64,000 nucleotides of DNA from NCBI GenBank assembly GCA_009829735.1, contig CM020619.1, positions 29,538,063 through 29,602,062 of the forward strand. The letters are read 5' to 3'. Below, in pieces: positions 21,401 through 30,163 of the stretch. Position numbers and translations under genes: made by a program. Each line of letters opens with the position of its first letter. The stretch's first letter is position 1. This stretch comes from Pyropia yezoensis. Its lineage: Eukaryota > Rhodophyta > Bangiophyceae > Bangiales > Bangiaceae. Below the pieces are notes generated by a model, which saw nothing but the letters and a program-made list of their open reading frames with translations, made no database searches and was not told where the DNA came from.

Positions 21401-23689
21401 ACCGTGACTGTGTGGCCGCCAGGTGATGGTGGTTGTCAGGAACACAGCAACGTGCCCCTCTCTGGCAGCATGCTGCAATTCCTAGCGGCAGGTGCGATTG
21501 TCGAGCTGACGCCGCGCCAGGTAGCCGTGGATGCGATCTTCATGGGGTTGGGCGCGAGTGGTGGCGGAAACCACGGCTCGCGCGCGGGTGGCTCGGGCAT
21601 GGGCGGTAGCCAGGAAAATGAGCTCCTGGGTGTCCTGGCCGGCGTCACAAGAGGGCACATTGAACGGTTGCTGAACGAGCGGAATGAGACGGCGGCCCTG
21701 CTCGAGGCGATGATTAACGAGCACTGCAAGACTGCAGAGCAGGTGGGCCATCTTCGCGCGCAAGTGGACAACATTGTCGCGGCCGAGAAGCAAGACCGTG
21801 AGCCTTTGCCAGATCATTGCGGGTTTTCTGTGCCTGCCGAGCTGGTCGCTCTTCGTGATGCCGTTGGTGTGGTTGGAGAGCGGCTGTCAACCATGAGCAC
21901 GACTGCTCGAGACGGCGAAGTGCTCGAGGCGGAGCGTGAAAAGGCTGCAGCCGCGGTTGCCTCGCTGGCTGAGCTGCAGACGGCCCATGAGGTGTCGACT
22001 GCTCGGATAGCTGAGCTGGAGGCGGCCGCCGCGGAAGCTGCATTGGCCTCGCCCAGCGACTCTGAGGAGACCCGACAGGCCCTGGAGGAAGCAGAAGCTA
22101 CCGTTGACCGGCTCACTTCGGACCTCAGCCGTGCCAGCAACCAACGCAACGCCATGCGTTTGCAGTGCCGACAGACTCAAGCCGCGTTGGACCGAATGAT
22201 GGCGTCCAACAACCAGGAGCGATCCAAGATGCAATCGCGTCTACTTAAGCTGCAGCGCATTGCCGATACGGCCCAGTACGAGGTGGACCGTGCCGTGCGC
22301 GGTGTGCAGCACACTGCAGATGAGGCCGTGGCCGCCAAGTCATCCGCTGAGTCGGAGCTGCAGACGCTGCTAGTAACGCACGGGACAATGTGCCGTAACT
22401 TTGTCGAGCTGGAGGAGGAGCTGCTGCAGCTACGCAAGGACCACTCTGCGCTTCGACAGGCACAGGAGATGGCTACAGCGGTCGCCCGCATGAACGGGGA
22501 GAATGCTAAGATCACCACGAGCCAGGCTGAGCTGGTCGCGGCGGAGGCGTCGGAGAACGCGCACAAGCTGGCCATCCAGCTACATGAGGCTCGTCGCGAG
22601 GCGGCAGCCGCCCGAGCTGAGGCGGAAGCCGCTCGCGGTTCCCGGGCAGACGCTCCCCACGACGCTGACGCTGCTCAAGTTTCGCGTCTACAAGCTAACG
22701 CTCAATCTTTGCAAACGTCCCTCACGGCCGCGCTACAGGTATCTGACAAGTACAAGGAGCAGCTGCGGGATTTGCAGGACCGTGCGGATGAGAGTGAGCG
22801 CAGTGCCCTTCACGCCCGCACGGAAGCGGACTTGGCCAATAGTCGCCTGGCTGGCGAGGATGTGGTGACGAAGGACCAAGTGGCGACGGCCGCGCTCACC
22901 CAGGAGCTGGCCATGCTCAAGAAGCAGCACCAGCAGCGCGTCTTGGAGCTGGAGTCCCTCCTGTGCACGGCCGAGACGGCGCTCTCCACGTCTGCATCTA
23001 AGCGGCTGACTGAGTCGCGCATGGCGTCGATGGCCGCACCAGCGGGCCCGGACGTGGCCCGCCGTTCGACGCTAAGCCGCCTCGGAGATCGACCAGGCGA
23101 GGAGCCTCGTTTCTCGGGCTTTGGCCGGGACCGCTCGTCCAGCCCCGCCAGCGCTGCCAGCTCGGGTGTGGACGGGGACGTGGACCCGCGGGCGCCCCTG
23201 GCGCGCGCTGTCTCGTCGATGGGCAGTCTCCCTGATGTGGACGTGGACAGTGAAGACGGGGACCGCAGCTTTGGTGGGGCCAACCGCAGCGGCAGCTTCC
23301 GCAGCGACATGCTGTCACCTGCCAAGCAGCCCCTCCCCGCCGGCCGCGGGGGGGGCTCGTCGAGCATGGCGTTCTCTCCCGTGTCGGCGGCGGTGGCGCT
23401 ACCGTCGCTGTGGCGGAGCCAGAGTGTCAATGTGGACTTCGCGGCCAATGACGTGTCGCCGAGCCCCAAGGTCGGGGGGGGCGCCTTTCAGCAGCGCAGC
23501 GTCTCCATCTACTCGCCCGAGGAGATGTCGCCGGCCGTGTCCCCCGGGCTTCCCGACTCTCCCCCCTCCACGACGACAGCTGGCAAGCCCCCGGCCGCGG
23601 CTGCGTCTCCGCCGCCCAAGGGCGGGCGAATGTTCAAACGTCTTGGCTACAAGCTCCGGTTCAACACGCACAACAACAACAACCATTGA
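15500..23689 (+). CDS. Giant acidic-repeat and coiled-coil protein, unrecognised
   Basis: An uninterrupted 2,729-residue frame; I start at the ATG at 15,500 (MDTEDELSLGG) because upstream in-frame codons lack ATG. Architecture: acidic N-terminus; Pro/Ala/Ser-rich, probably disordered region to about residue 760; five tandem copies of a 139-140 residue unit (about 761-1,407); four shorter related units (about 1,615-1,790); an acidic patch DDGFEDFEAASSEEEGEG; a long coiled coil (about 2,040-2,500) with many Glu/Leu/Arg heptads; a Ser/Pro-rich tail ending in a basic KRLGYKLRF segment and Asn/His. No enzyme domain, signal peptide or membrane helix is seen. The repeat motif is an Ala-rich helix, then FL-x-x-AL-G, then acidic VDDTGVDSD. 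A coiled coil with a long disordered arm could suit a tether or scaffold, but that is a guess. No similarity recognised. Confidence 0.75.
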   Translation: MDTEDELSLGGSDSDFESDGALAHRRSSILGVLSRKLPRQSGSDGEVELLLEDFRKQAVGLLDRLCVTNGGGEGDVDSAGASGSARAAGGGGGSNASWMGVVSAGRLHLEAFQTAALAYLAPISGDAATAAAEKAAGAFDDAMAYLDEEVAETGMNAVDTDREALKEVAANIMISLGRLHASRQAAAEKQEAVSAVVASVHDDITMRGSSGVGTPLSPASVGVVAPTVEAKDGGGTDSEEMVDAGDGLSDEDSADFVDARSEPYEDDITSGLAAAAQGDRAGILSPSRLASTTPTDGNAALSPFGGTPSSVRAETATARDADVPEPEGVGVALVSPATQAVETVSRSPPEAPGGDGSSPLRSPPPTDVVCSDSSSGNAVALGGAESTHLVAEELLNDAFGSDGSDLDIGPPSGPLAAGILGSTSDSVTGLSAEVSSPPSTAKAPHASDEVVPHALAATPPLSSPVPGEPLSPPSTVKDSPPSAAPVSPAAPAASLPISGPALGVGAMLSGKPVDVSDAEATTDQVADDAVPPPAGAPRAGVVAATCAPLSGDKVGESPLADRPTDASPPPPAIPATGVDAALFTTPPPGVRLGVPVVGGENVGANASSASASPGLPLPPAPEASEMLPGASAADGPIVGPGPSSAPKPPLTNAPAGVGERTADAAAGVHGDTDEVMTPRTTRELLDALAQESAGLERLLRDDLKEDAPAAAADNPTPTEIAYSAPSMASTSPRWPDASERGFQSASLPPPPAKSQGSVRRPAVTFCAARMAKAAAETDAFLDKALGDGDDDDTFDDAGVHSSDDDLAPPVSKNTAGMLAAAAEADAFLETALDDDSGAHVDDTGVDSEAEDEKAAATYSASGHEETPPVTSSQSPIVPPQTASRGVAVQARAAAPEQERAPLVTFCAARMEQAASETDAFLDKALGDGDDDDTFDDAGVDSSDDDRAPPVSKNTAGMLAAAAEADAFLETALDDDSGAHVDDTGVDSEAEDEKAATSSASGHAETPPVTSSQSPIVPPQTASRGVAVQARAAAPEQERAPLVTFCAARMEQAASETDAFLDKALGDGDDDDTFDDAGVDSSDDDRAPPVSKNTAGMLAAAAEADAFLETALDDDSGAHVDDTGVDSEAEDEKAATSSASGHAETPPVTSSQSPTVPPQTASRGVAVQARAAAPEQERAPLVTFCAARMEQAASETDAFLDKALGDGDDDDTFDDAGVDSSDDDRAPPVSKNTAGMLAAAAEADAFLETALDDDSGAHVDDTGVDSEAEDEKAATSSASGHAETPPVTSSQSPIVPPQTASRGVAVQARAAAPEQERAPLVTFCAARMEQAASETDAFLDKALGDGDDDDTFDDAGVDSSDDDRAPPVSKNTAGMLAAAAEADAFLETALDDDSGAHVDDTGVDSEAEEQSSPAPCALGAKSLPTAENDSVPSPSESVPEVLHADNDVRATAESHPTPPVAALGGTDTGADTVGAVLERPANAEAQDLVERYTPETESDAVPQAAPDVDCGTRVGEMAVSSEKAANRLSSCSSGGSGSSATGGTPSRSLSPPGTTESPGPTSAAVSGSSSSSSPVPGPQSSSAQLVGLAPLCASGVSASSSLVVHDAAAEEADEVAAAAAAANAYIDKALGEGGEDVDETGVDSDSDRSQASGGEARERSMAAAAAEADAFLAQALGDDDDADVDDTGVDSDAEPSGDVQPEMEERSMAAAAAEADAFLEMALGDDDGGNVDDTGVDSEAEQEQEPTNTADRGMAAAAAEANAFLEKALGDDDDEDVDDTGVNSDTEPAAATAGSGSRALASPSDEVHAEPSSPPDAGTPSVLNRLRGFAHSLAGNGTGTLGSIAVAGAVAGGVDIDSAKKKLSDLDILLGIGGDDGEDDGFEDFEAASSEEEGEGQWGDASDGREGGGGNGDPRTPPRSSAPSDASSSPLYASQASPKAPISMQSYGARRFGGGSEKQPSDVPPASITVTVWPPGDGGCQEHSNVPLSGSMLQFLAAGAIVELTPRQVAVDAIFMGLGASGGGNHGSRAGGSGMGGSQENELLGVLAGVTRGHIERLLNERNETAALLEAMINEHCKTAEQVGHLRAQVDNIVAAEKQDREPLPDHCGFSVPAELVALRDAVGVVGERLSTMSTTARDGEVLEAEREKAAAAVASLAELQTAHEVSTARIAELEAAAAEAALASPSDSEETRQALEEAEATVDRLTSDLSRASNQRNAMRLQCRQTQAALDRMMASNNQERSKMQSRLLKLQRIADTAQYEVDRAVRGVQHTADEAVAAKSSAESELQTLLVTHGTMCRNFVELEEELLQLRKDHSALRQAQEMATAVARMNGENAKITTSQAELVAAEASENAHKLAIQLHEARREAAAARAEAEAARGSRADAPHDADAAQVSRLQANAQSLQTSLTAALQVSDKYKEQLRDLQDRADESERSALHARTEADLANSRLAGEDVVTKDQVATAALTQELAMLKKQHQQRVLELESLLCTAETALSTSASKRLTESRMASMAAPAGPDVARRSTLSRLGDRPGEEPRFSGFGRDRSSSPASAASSGVDGDVDPRAPLARAVSSMGSLPDVDVDSEDGDRSFGGANRSGSFRSDMLSPAKQPLPAGRGGGSSSMAFSPVSAAVALPSLWRSQSVNVDFAANDVSPSPKVGGGAFQQRSVSIYSPEEMSPAVSPGLPDSPPSTTTAGKPPAAAASPPPKGGRMFKRLGYKLRFNTHNNNNH
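17780..19719 (+). repeat. 417-bp coding tandem array, five copies
   Basis: Units begin at 17,780 (420 bp, most diverged), 18,200, 18,617, 19,034 and 19,451 (partial, about 270 bp). Units starting at 18,200, 18,617 and 19,034 differ by only a few bases, for example an A/G in the codon after GAA and a C/T that gives Ile or Thr. All unit lengths are multiples of three. Each unit contains two copies of the acidic helix motif found elsewhere in the same protein. Confidence 0.95.
20350..20870 (+). repeat. Four diverged short copies of the acidic helix motif
   Basis: Four successive coding units near 20,350, 20,474, 20,618 and 20,755. Each has an Ala-rich helix with A-x-A-[FY]-[LI], then AL-G and an acidic VD[DE]TGV[DN]SD tail. 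They are diverged in DNA sequence, unlike the homogenised 417-bp array upstream. Confidence 0.85.
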
Positions 23690-24591
23690 TTGCGGGGCCG
23701 CGCCGTTGTGGGAGCGCTTGTGTGTCTGTGCTGGCGGTTGCGGCGGTCATCGCTTGGTGCTCTTTGCTTGTCTGTCGTTTGCTTGTCATTTACTTCCTGT
23801 ATGGTTTGTTTGCGCGAGAACGTCTTCGCTGTGTTTGTACCCTGTTGGGTCTCCGTTTCTGTACTCAGATCGACGCTCGGTGCTGCTGCTTGTTTATCTT
23901 TGCTCTCGTCTGTGCACGCTCGCCGAGGCACTATACCGGGTTTGGCTCAGACAGGTCCGTCATCAATTTTTCGCGGACCACCCGTGACCGTGCATTAGCC
24001 CACTACTACCCGCCAACAGAACTGAGTTGGCAGGGGTGTACCCACGGCGCGCGGCCGCGCGGGTGTTCCCGCACAGGGGTTGGCCCGCGCGGGGCGGTCT
24101 CCCCGCTGCCAACTTTGCCGGGCATGCCTCCGCTGTCGCGGCCACGGGCGGCAGCGACCACGCCGACGGCGGCCGCCGGGGCCGCACTGGGCAGTGGCGC
24201 GGCAAGGACTTTACGGCACGCACGGCTGCACCACCCCAAACATGGCGGGCTTTGGCTGTGCCCTGGTCTGGTTGGGCGCTCAGCTTCCCCGCACCAGACG
24301 CTGGTGTGTCCTCCGCACCCTACGCTTCTCGTTTTTTTATAGTTTAGGTGCGCTATCTGTTGACGCTTTCCCGGCAACGCGACGAGTCGACAACCAGAGA
24401 CAACGTGCGGAACAGGGCCCGAAAAAATTGACGACAGCGTACAGTCAAGCACGTTCAACCCGACTCCCTCTCCCTTCCCCCCACCCCACCCCCATCAGCT
24501 GCTGCCTCGCGCCGTCGCTCCGCTCAGCCCGCTGTTGTCCCCAAAAACACAGCGTTCCTCCCCCCCCCGCCCACATTTGCGCTCCCCCCAC
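23690..24591. other. Convergent 3' flanks
   Basis: Lies between the stop of the large plus-strand gene and the stop of the minus-strand membrane protein. It is moderately T-rich at first (about 23,700-23,970). No gene recognised. Confidence 0.5.
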
Positions 24592-25869
24592 TCAAACTAC
24601 CTTGGTCGTACTCCTTGTCACGGGGAAAGAGTGACGTAGGCCGCCCGACCCCCCCCCATTGGTCACCACTACCCGTGGTGGCGCCCGCGCCTTGCTGCTC
24701 CGCCGTCGCGGCGGTAGTCCAAGGCTGCTCTCACTCCCGCTCTGCAAGGCACCGCTGTTCTTGCCGTGCGCGGCCGTCACGCCCGTGCGCGCGGTGACCA
24801 GCTGCGCCGTGCCCCCTCCCCCCCCCCCCCCCCCCCGGGTGCTCAGCTCCGCCCGGCGCTTCAGGTCGCTCGTCCGCCGCGTGTAGAGCGCCCGCCGTGC
24901 CCGCTCCAGCGCCCGCTCCGTTTCCTTGTCCTCGTGCGAGCCAAGGCCCCCTGCCCGCGCTCGCCACTCCTCCTTGGACGCTGCCACCGCGGCGGCCCGC
25001 CGGCGCGCATCCATATCGGCAGCCACATCGGGGAGGACACCCGCCGCAACCAGCTCCCTCATCTTAGTCTGCATGCTCCGCTGCGCCTCGACAAGCTCCG
25101 CCGACGCAACGACACCGCCGTGCGCCGTCTCGGATGCGGTCGCTGCGGCCGACGCGGCGGTCGCGCGCAAGAGCTCTTCTCGTATGCTGTTCAGCTGGTC
25201 GCGCACCTTGCTGATCTCCGCCGCCTTGGTCGCCACCGCCACCGCCCGCGCCTCGACAGCGGCCTCGGCCGCCTCCAACGCCAGATCCGGGGCAGACACG
25301 TAGGGCCTTACGCCGGCGAGAAGTGCGAGCAGCAACGGGCTCCGCCGCCACGCAATGGCCACCAGCGGCAGCACCCCCGCGAGGGCGGCGAGGCCCAGCC
25401 CAATGGGCACGGCCGCGGCGAGCGCGGGGAACCAGGCGGTGACACTCACCGACGCCGCGACGGCGGCGAGGAAGAGCGTCAGCGGGCTCATCGGCAGGCT
25501 GTTGGTGAGGGCGGAAGAGGCAGCCTCGGCGGCACGCAGCGCCTTTTTCCGCGGCGTTTCGTCAGCGACGCCACCCGGCGGCGGCTTTGCCGGTGCCGCC
25601 GGCGGGGGAAAGAGCTTGGCCTTTAGCGTCGCGACGAGGCCCCCCGCCGCCGGGGGGGCCCCGCCGTCCGCCTCGTCGGCCGCCCCAAACTTGCGGCCCA
25701 CGTACGCCTGGACGCGGCGGAGGGAGCGGACGCCCTCCTCCCCGGCGGGGCCGCCCCCGACGCCGTCGTCGCCACCGCCTAGGGCGCCCACCGGCCGGCC
25801 TCGGCTGTTGCTGGCCGTGACGAGCGCGTCGGGTACCCGCAACGGCGGGCGTGCAACGGGGTGGGACAT
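24592..25869 (-). CDS. Two-helix membrane protein with coiled coil, unrecognised
   Basis: A 425-residue protein starting MSHPVARPPLRVP (ATG at 25,869). A flexible Pro/Gly-rich N-terminal half is followed by two predicted membrane helices (from LTLFLAAVAASVSVTAWFPA to GLAALAGVLPLVAIAW, about residues 130-175). Next is an Ala/Glu/Arg-rich coiled coil (about 200-330) containing KVRDQLNSIREELLRATAAS, then a basic Ser/Gly-rich tail. The layout suggests an organelle or endomembrane protein with both ends on one side and a coiled-coil domain for assembly. A strong acceptor-like sequence (CCTCTGCAG, exon from about 25,911) lies 42 bases upstream of the ATG, so an upstream exon, coding or untranslated, is possible. 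I do not recognise a family. Confidence 0.6.
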   Translation of the reverse strand: MSHPVARPPLRVPDALVTASNSRGRPVGALGGGDDGVGGGPAGEEGVRSLRRVQAYVGRKFGAADEADGGAPPAAGGLVATLKAKLFPPPAAPAKPPPGGVADETPRKKALRAAEAASSALTNSLPMSPLTLFLAAVAASVSVTAWFPALAAAVPIGLGLAALAGVLPLVAIAWRRSPLLLALLAGVRPYVSAPDLALEAAEAAVEARAVAVATKAAEISKVRDQLNSIREELLRATAASAAATASETAHGGVVASAELVEAQRSMQTKMRELVAAGVLPDVAADMDARRRAAAVAASKEEWRARAGGLGSHEDKETERALERARRALYTRRTSDLKRRAELSTRGGGGGGGGTAQLVTARTGVTAAHGKNSGALQSGSESSLGLPPRRRSSKARAPPRVVVTNGGGSGGLRHSFPVTRSTTKVV

Positions 25870-27392
25870 GCCGGCCGGGAGAGCACCAGCAGGCGGCGGG
25901 TAGACGGGCCCTGCAGAGGAAGGGGGAGGGGGAAAGGGGAAAGGGCGAGACGGGAGGGAGAGAGACAGGAGGGGGGAGAGGGGGGGAAGGGGGGGGGGGC
26001 GGTGCGAGGAGGAAACTCCGCCGGCGGGGAGGGTGGGGGCGGGGGTGGCCGCCACCACCCGCCACAGCCGTTCGGGTCTGGTGGTGGGGGCACCGACGGG
26101 GGGGAACGCGCGTTCGGGCGCGCCCGGTCGTCCCCGCGCAGCGTCCCACTACAGCCGCCACGGCCGGGGTCCGTGTCGGTGGCGGGCGCGCGCACACCGG
26201 CAGGCGCGCTCGTGCGGGGCGGGGCGGTAGGCGGGGGGGGGAACGAGAGGACCGCCGCCGCTGGGGTCCGCGCGTCGTGGCGGGCAGCCGCCGGCCGCGC
26301 TCCTCCCCGCCACCGCGCGCGCGCGCGCGCGCACGCGGGGAGGGCTGGCTGCACCGCCGACGGCTCGCCCCTCCACCCCCCCCCCCGCCCACGTGCTTTC
26401 CCCACCCCCGCTGCCGCTCCGCACGCTGAGCTGTGCCGCCACGCCCGCCGCGGTGACGGTGGGGAGGCGCGGGCGGGCGACCGTCCCCCCCCCCCCCTCG
26501 ACGTGACGCCGACGGGGGTCTCGACGCTGGCGTCCACCCGCAACCCAAGACGAGCGCGCGCGCGCTCGGCCCGTCTTGAGTGGCCGCTGCTGCTGTCAAC
26601 CCCCGCCCAGCCGCGCCGCTGAGGAGCAGAAAGGTGGAGGAGGGGGGAAAGGGGGGGGGGTCTGGGGGTACCCAGGCTAGAAGCGTCGAGCAGGGGACCG
26701 AAAAATCATGCCGGCCGGCCGGCCAGCCGCCCCGCCGTCGTCGTCCACGCTGCGGGGTCGGATCCGGGGGCTGCCGCAGGAGGGGGGGGTTGACGGGGGG
26801 CGGGTGGGTGGACGGCGACCGCGCGCCGAGTGGAGGTGTGGGGGGGGGAGAGGGGGCGGTTTGGTGTCGGCGCGCGCGCGCAACGCGAGCCGCGTGGGGG
26901 GTTGTGACGGCGGCCGACGACTCAATCGCTGGGGCCTATGCGCGACACGGATGGGGACGACGCGTGACACTCCAGTGCAAGCGGCGGAGGGGGGGGAGCC
27001 ACCCACCCGCCCGCTCCCACGTCAGCCCCCCCAGTTCCGTTTTTTCGTGTTTTTTGTGGGGTGTCCCTGTCGGGCTGGTCGGACCGAATGCGAGATCCAC
27101 TGTGAATACTATTTCGTTGCAATTTATCCCTCACTGCCCCACCCCCCCCACCCCTCCTCCCTGCACTCTACTGTACTGAACCTACATACAGTGCAGTACC
27201 CTGCACTCACCACCCATCTGTACCACCATCATGGCCGCCTCCGCCTGTCGTCGTTTTCGCGGTGCCATACCGTGAACGCCGCCGACCGCCTCGTCGCCAC
27301 CGCCGCCGCCGCCGCCACCGCGAGGGCCGCTTCCTCCCCGCTCCCCCTGCCGGCCGCCCTCACGCCCTGCGCTACCGCCACGGTCGATGGGG
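25870..27392. other. Intergenic, C/G-tract rich
   Basis: Probably contains the promoter and first exon of the membrane protein gene. Long C and G runs and a (GC)n stretch near 26,317-26,333. A short ATG frame at 27,231 stops after 14 codons. No gene supported. Confidence 0.45.
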
Positions 27393-29640
27393 TCAACGGC
27401 CATCAGAGTCTCGCCACAGCCGCGCATAGGCGGCCATGTCCCTCTCCGTCAAGACGGCCGCTGAATCGGCAGTCATTCGCGCCCCCTCTGCCGCACGCTC
27501 CGCCCCGTCTGTCACGGCAGCGGCCGCGACGGCGGCCTGGGCGGCCTTGGCGCTCGCGCCGCCGCCAAATAGCTTCTGCCCACCAATTCTGCCGGTAGCG
27601 GCCACCGCGGCCGACGCGGCAGAGACGGCGGCCGACGTGGCCAGTAGCCTGGCGCTCACATCGTCCGACCCATAAACGTGGTAAACGTGGAGGCGGCCCA
27701 TGGTAATGGAGCCGTCGGCCTTGACAACGGGTGGGCAGGCAGGCAGCACAAACGCTGCCGTTGCTGGACGCCAAGGCCCCGCCAACGACCGACTGCGGCG
27801 CTGGAGTAGAACCTCTTCGGCAGTGCCACGAGCTCCCAGCCGCAAATGCGCGGGGGATGGGAGCACACCAGTGCGCACGCCGGCGGCGGTGACGTCTCGC
27901 ATGCAGCTGTCCTCCTTCCGCACCGTCCCACTCGCCGCTGAACCGGGGGTGGAGGGCCTCTCCCGAGCCCCCTTCGCGCACCTCACCCGCCCCCCCTCCG
28001 GCCGCTACCACTGCCGACGTGGCCACAGCGTCCAGCTCGCCCTCCCCTTCGGCCGCCAGCACCAGCAGCGTGTGGCTCCCCGGCGACGTCGCGGGAAACA
28101 GTGCCCGTGCACGGTATTCTGCGCAGTAGGCCACCAGGATGGCGCGCATCTCGGTGACCGCCGCCGGCATTGCCCCCCGCGATGCGGTCCTCCAGCGCCT
28201 TCGCCAGCGCCACCAATCCACCGGCGACGCCCCAGCGGGCCCGCATCCGCCGGTCGTGCCATTCGCCAACGGGGGACCACACGCCCGGGGAGAGGGTGAA
28301 GACGGCTAGACCTGCGGGCGGGTGCTCCACTGCCACCACACTAGTGTCCGCGAGCAGGTCCTCCACAGCCGCCGCCGCCGCCGCCGCCACCCCAGCAGAG
28401 GCGTTGAGGCCCCCCGCGCCCACGGCAGGTGCCGACGTGGTCGTCCACGCTTCGTCGTCTGCCAGTAGGGCGGCCACCACCGGGCCCGCCGAAACGTCCA
28501 GCGCGTCCAGGGCGTAGCCACCCATGTGGAGTGGAGCGCCGAGTCGGTGTTCTTGGAACGGGCGGCGCTCAACGACGGTGCCAACACGGGCGACAGCTGC
28601 GTGACTGCCGCACCATCGAGGAAGACGACCGCGTCATCATCGCACGACGGCACCCCCGAGGGACTTTGGACCGCACCGCGGCGACCGACAGCGGCGGCAG
28701 CCGCGTCGCCGCGGGACTTCCCCCGGGGAAAACCCCGGTGGCGGCCACATGTCGGCCCACGACAAGCTCAGCCAGGGCGCGACGAGCGTCACATCTACCA
28801 AGGTGAGGTGCTAGGCGCCGCCCCCAACGCGGAGAGGCCCCATCGCCGCCGCCGCGGCACAGGCGTGTCAAAACGCGGGCAGCCCATAGTAAATGAGGGC
28901 GGGGGCGTAGAGGAGCTTGGGCACCGTCGCCGCCGGCAATGCGGCCGACAGCCACACATCCACGGCGAGGCGGGTGGCGGGGGGGTAGTTGACCGCCGGG
29001 ACCGATGCGAGCAGCCGGCGAGTCGCGTCGGCCGACGACAGGTGGGCGGCGAGGACGCTGCGGAGGCTGGGCGATGGCGCGGCCGCGGCGGCCGCCAGGT
29101 GCGCTACCGGCGAGACCGCCCACGCAGGCCCAGACGAGCCGGCGGAGAAAGAGGCCAGCCGGATGCGCAGCGCGGCGGTGAGGCCCACCATGACGTAAAA
29201 AGAGACCTGGAAAGCCGACCGAGCAGCGGCGGCCAGCCGGGAGGTGCCGCCGCCGAAGGAGAGCGCCGCGGGCGGCCCCAGGAGGTCCGACAGGCTGGTG
29301 GTAGAGGAGCCACGGCCAACGCCGCCGGCCAGGCAGCAGCCGCCGCCGGTCGCCGTCTCGGTAGCGACACCACCAGCGGCGGAGCCGAGATCGGAGCGCC
29401 GACGTCGGCGAGCGCGCCGCCGCCCCCGCCACCGAAGCGCTGCTCGACGGATGCGGCCGACCACCGCCGGCGCTCATCCTTCGGCTACCCAGGCTGCTGC
29501 CGCCACTGCCGCCCCTGCCGCCACCGCCGCTACCGCCGCTGCAACCGCTGCCGTTGCTGCTGAAGCCAAGCAGGGCGGTGCCGGTTGGCGACGGGCGCCC
29601 CCCCCCCCCCCGGGCCAGCGTCATGGCTTCACGTTCCACT
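27393..29640 (-). CDS. Unrecognised coding region spread over several frames
   Basis: Several minus-strand segments look protein-coding but lie in different frames. From 5' to 3': a Gly-rich start near 29,640; a segment at about 28,870-29,300 with hydrophobic, membrane-like stretches (SAFQVSFYVMVGLTAALRI; KLLYAPALIYYGLPAF); one near 28,520-28,640 (DDDAVVFLDGAAVTQLSPVL); one at about 28,190-28,520 (GGYALDALDVSAGPVVAALL, then AVFTLSPGVWSPVGEWHDRR); one near 28,010-28,170 (EMRAILVAYCAEYRARALF); and one ending near 27,400 (GSITMGRLHVYHVYGSDDV). Their order and even spacing suggest one gene with frame breaks or short introns. I do not recognise the protein. Assembly indels, introns or decay would all explain the pattern. 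Confidence 0.3.
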
Positions 29641-30163
29641 GCCAGCCTGAGGAGGGTGGCAGGACTGCATCGGTCCAAGGCAGCGCGAAGGACAGGCAAA
29701 GTAGATCAGGGAGGGGAAAGGGGCGGGGGAGGGGAAGGGGGGGGGGGCGGGGGGGGAGAAGAAGCGTGTCTCGCGCGCCCGGTGGCGGCAGCGCGGGCCA
29801 CCCACGGTCAGGCGTGGGGCGAGGGAAGGAAGGGGACGATGAGGGGGGGGAAGCAGCAGCCCGCCCCGCCCAGGGTGTCCTTCGTCCAACAAAGGGGGAA
29901 GGTGGTAATCGTGGGGGGACAAAACCAAAGGCGGAGGCCGCACGTGCGGCCACGGCAGCCGCAGCAGCAGCGGCAGCGACAGCGACAGCGCGGGTGGTGG
30001 CGGTGGTCGTGTCAAGGGATGGCAGGTCGGTGACCACCACTGGCGACCAACGCGGTATTCCTAGACCAACATTCACCCGGGCCGCGAAAGCAACATTACT
30101 TGCAACGGCCACGACTCGTTCAAGCTGGCACTCAAAATGCGTAGATGTACACCCGAACCTTTA

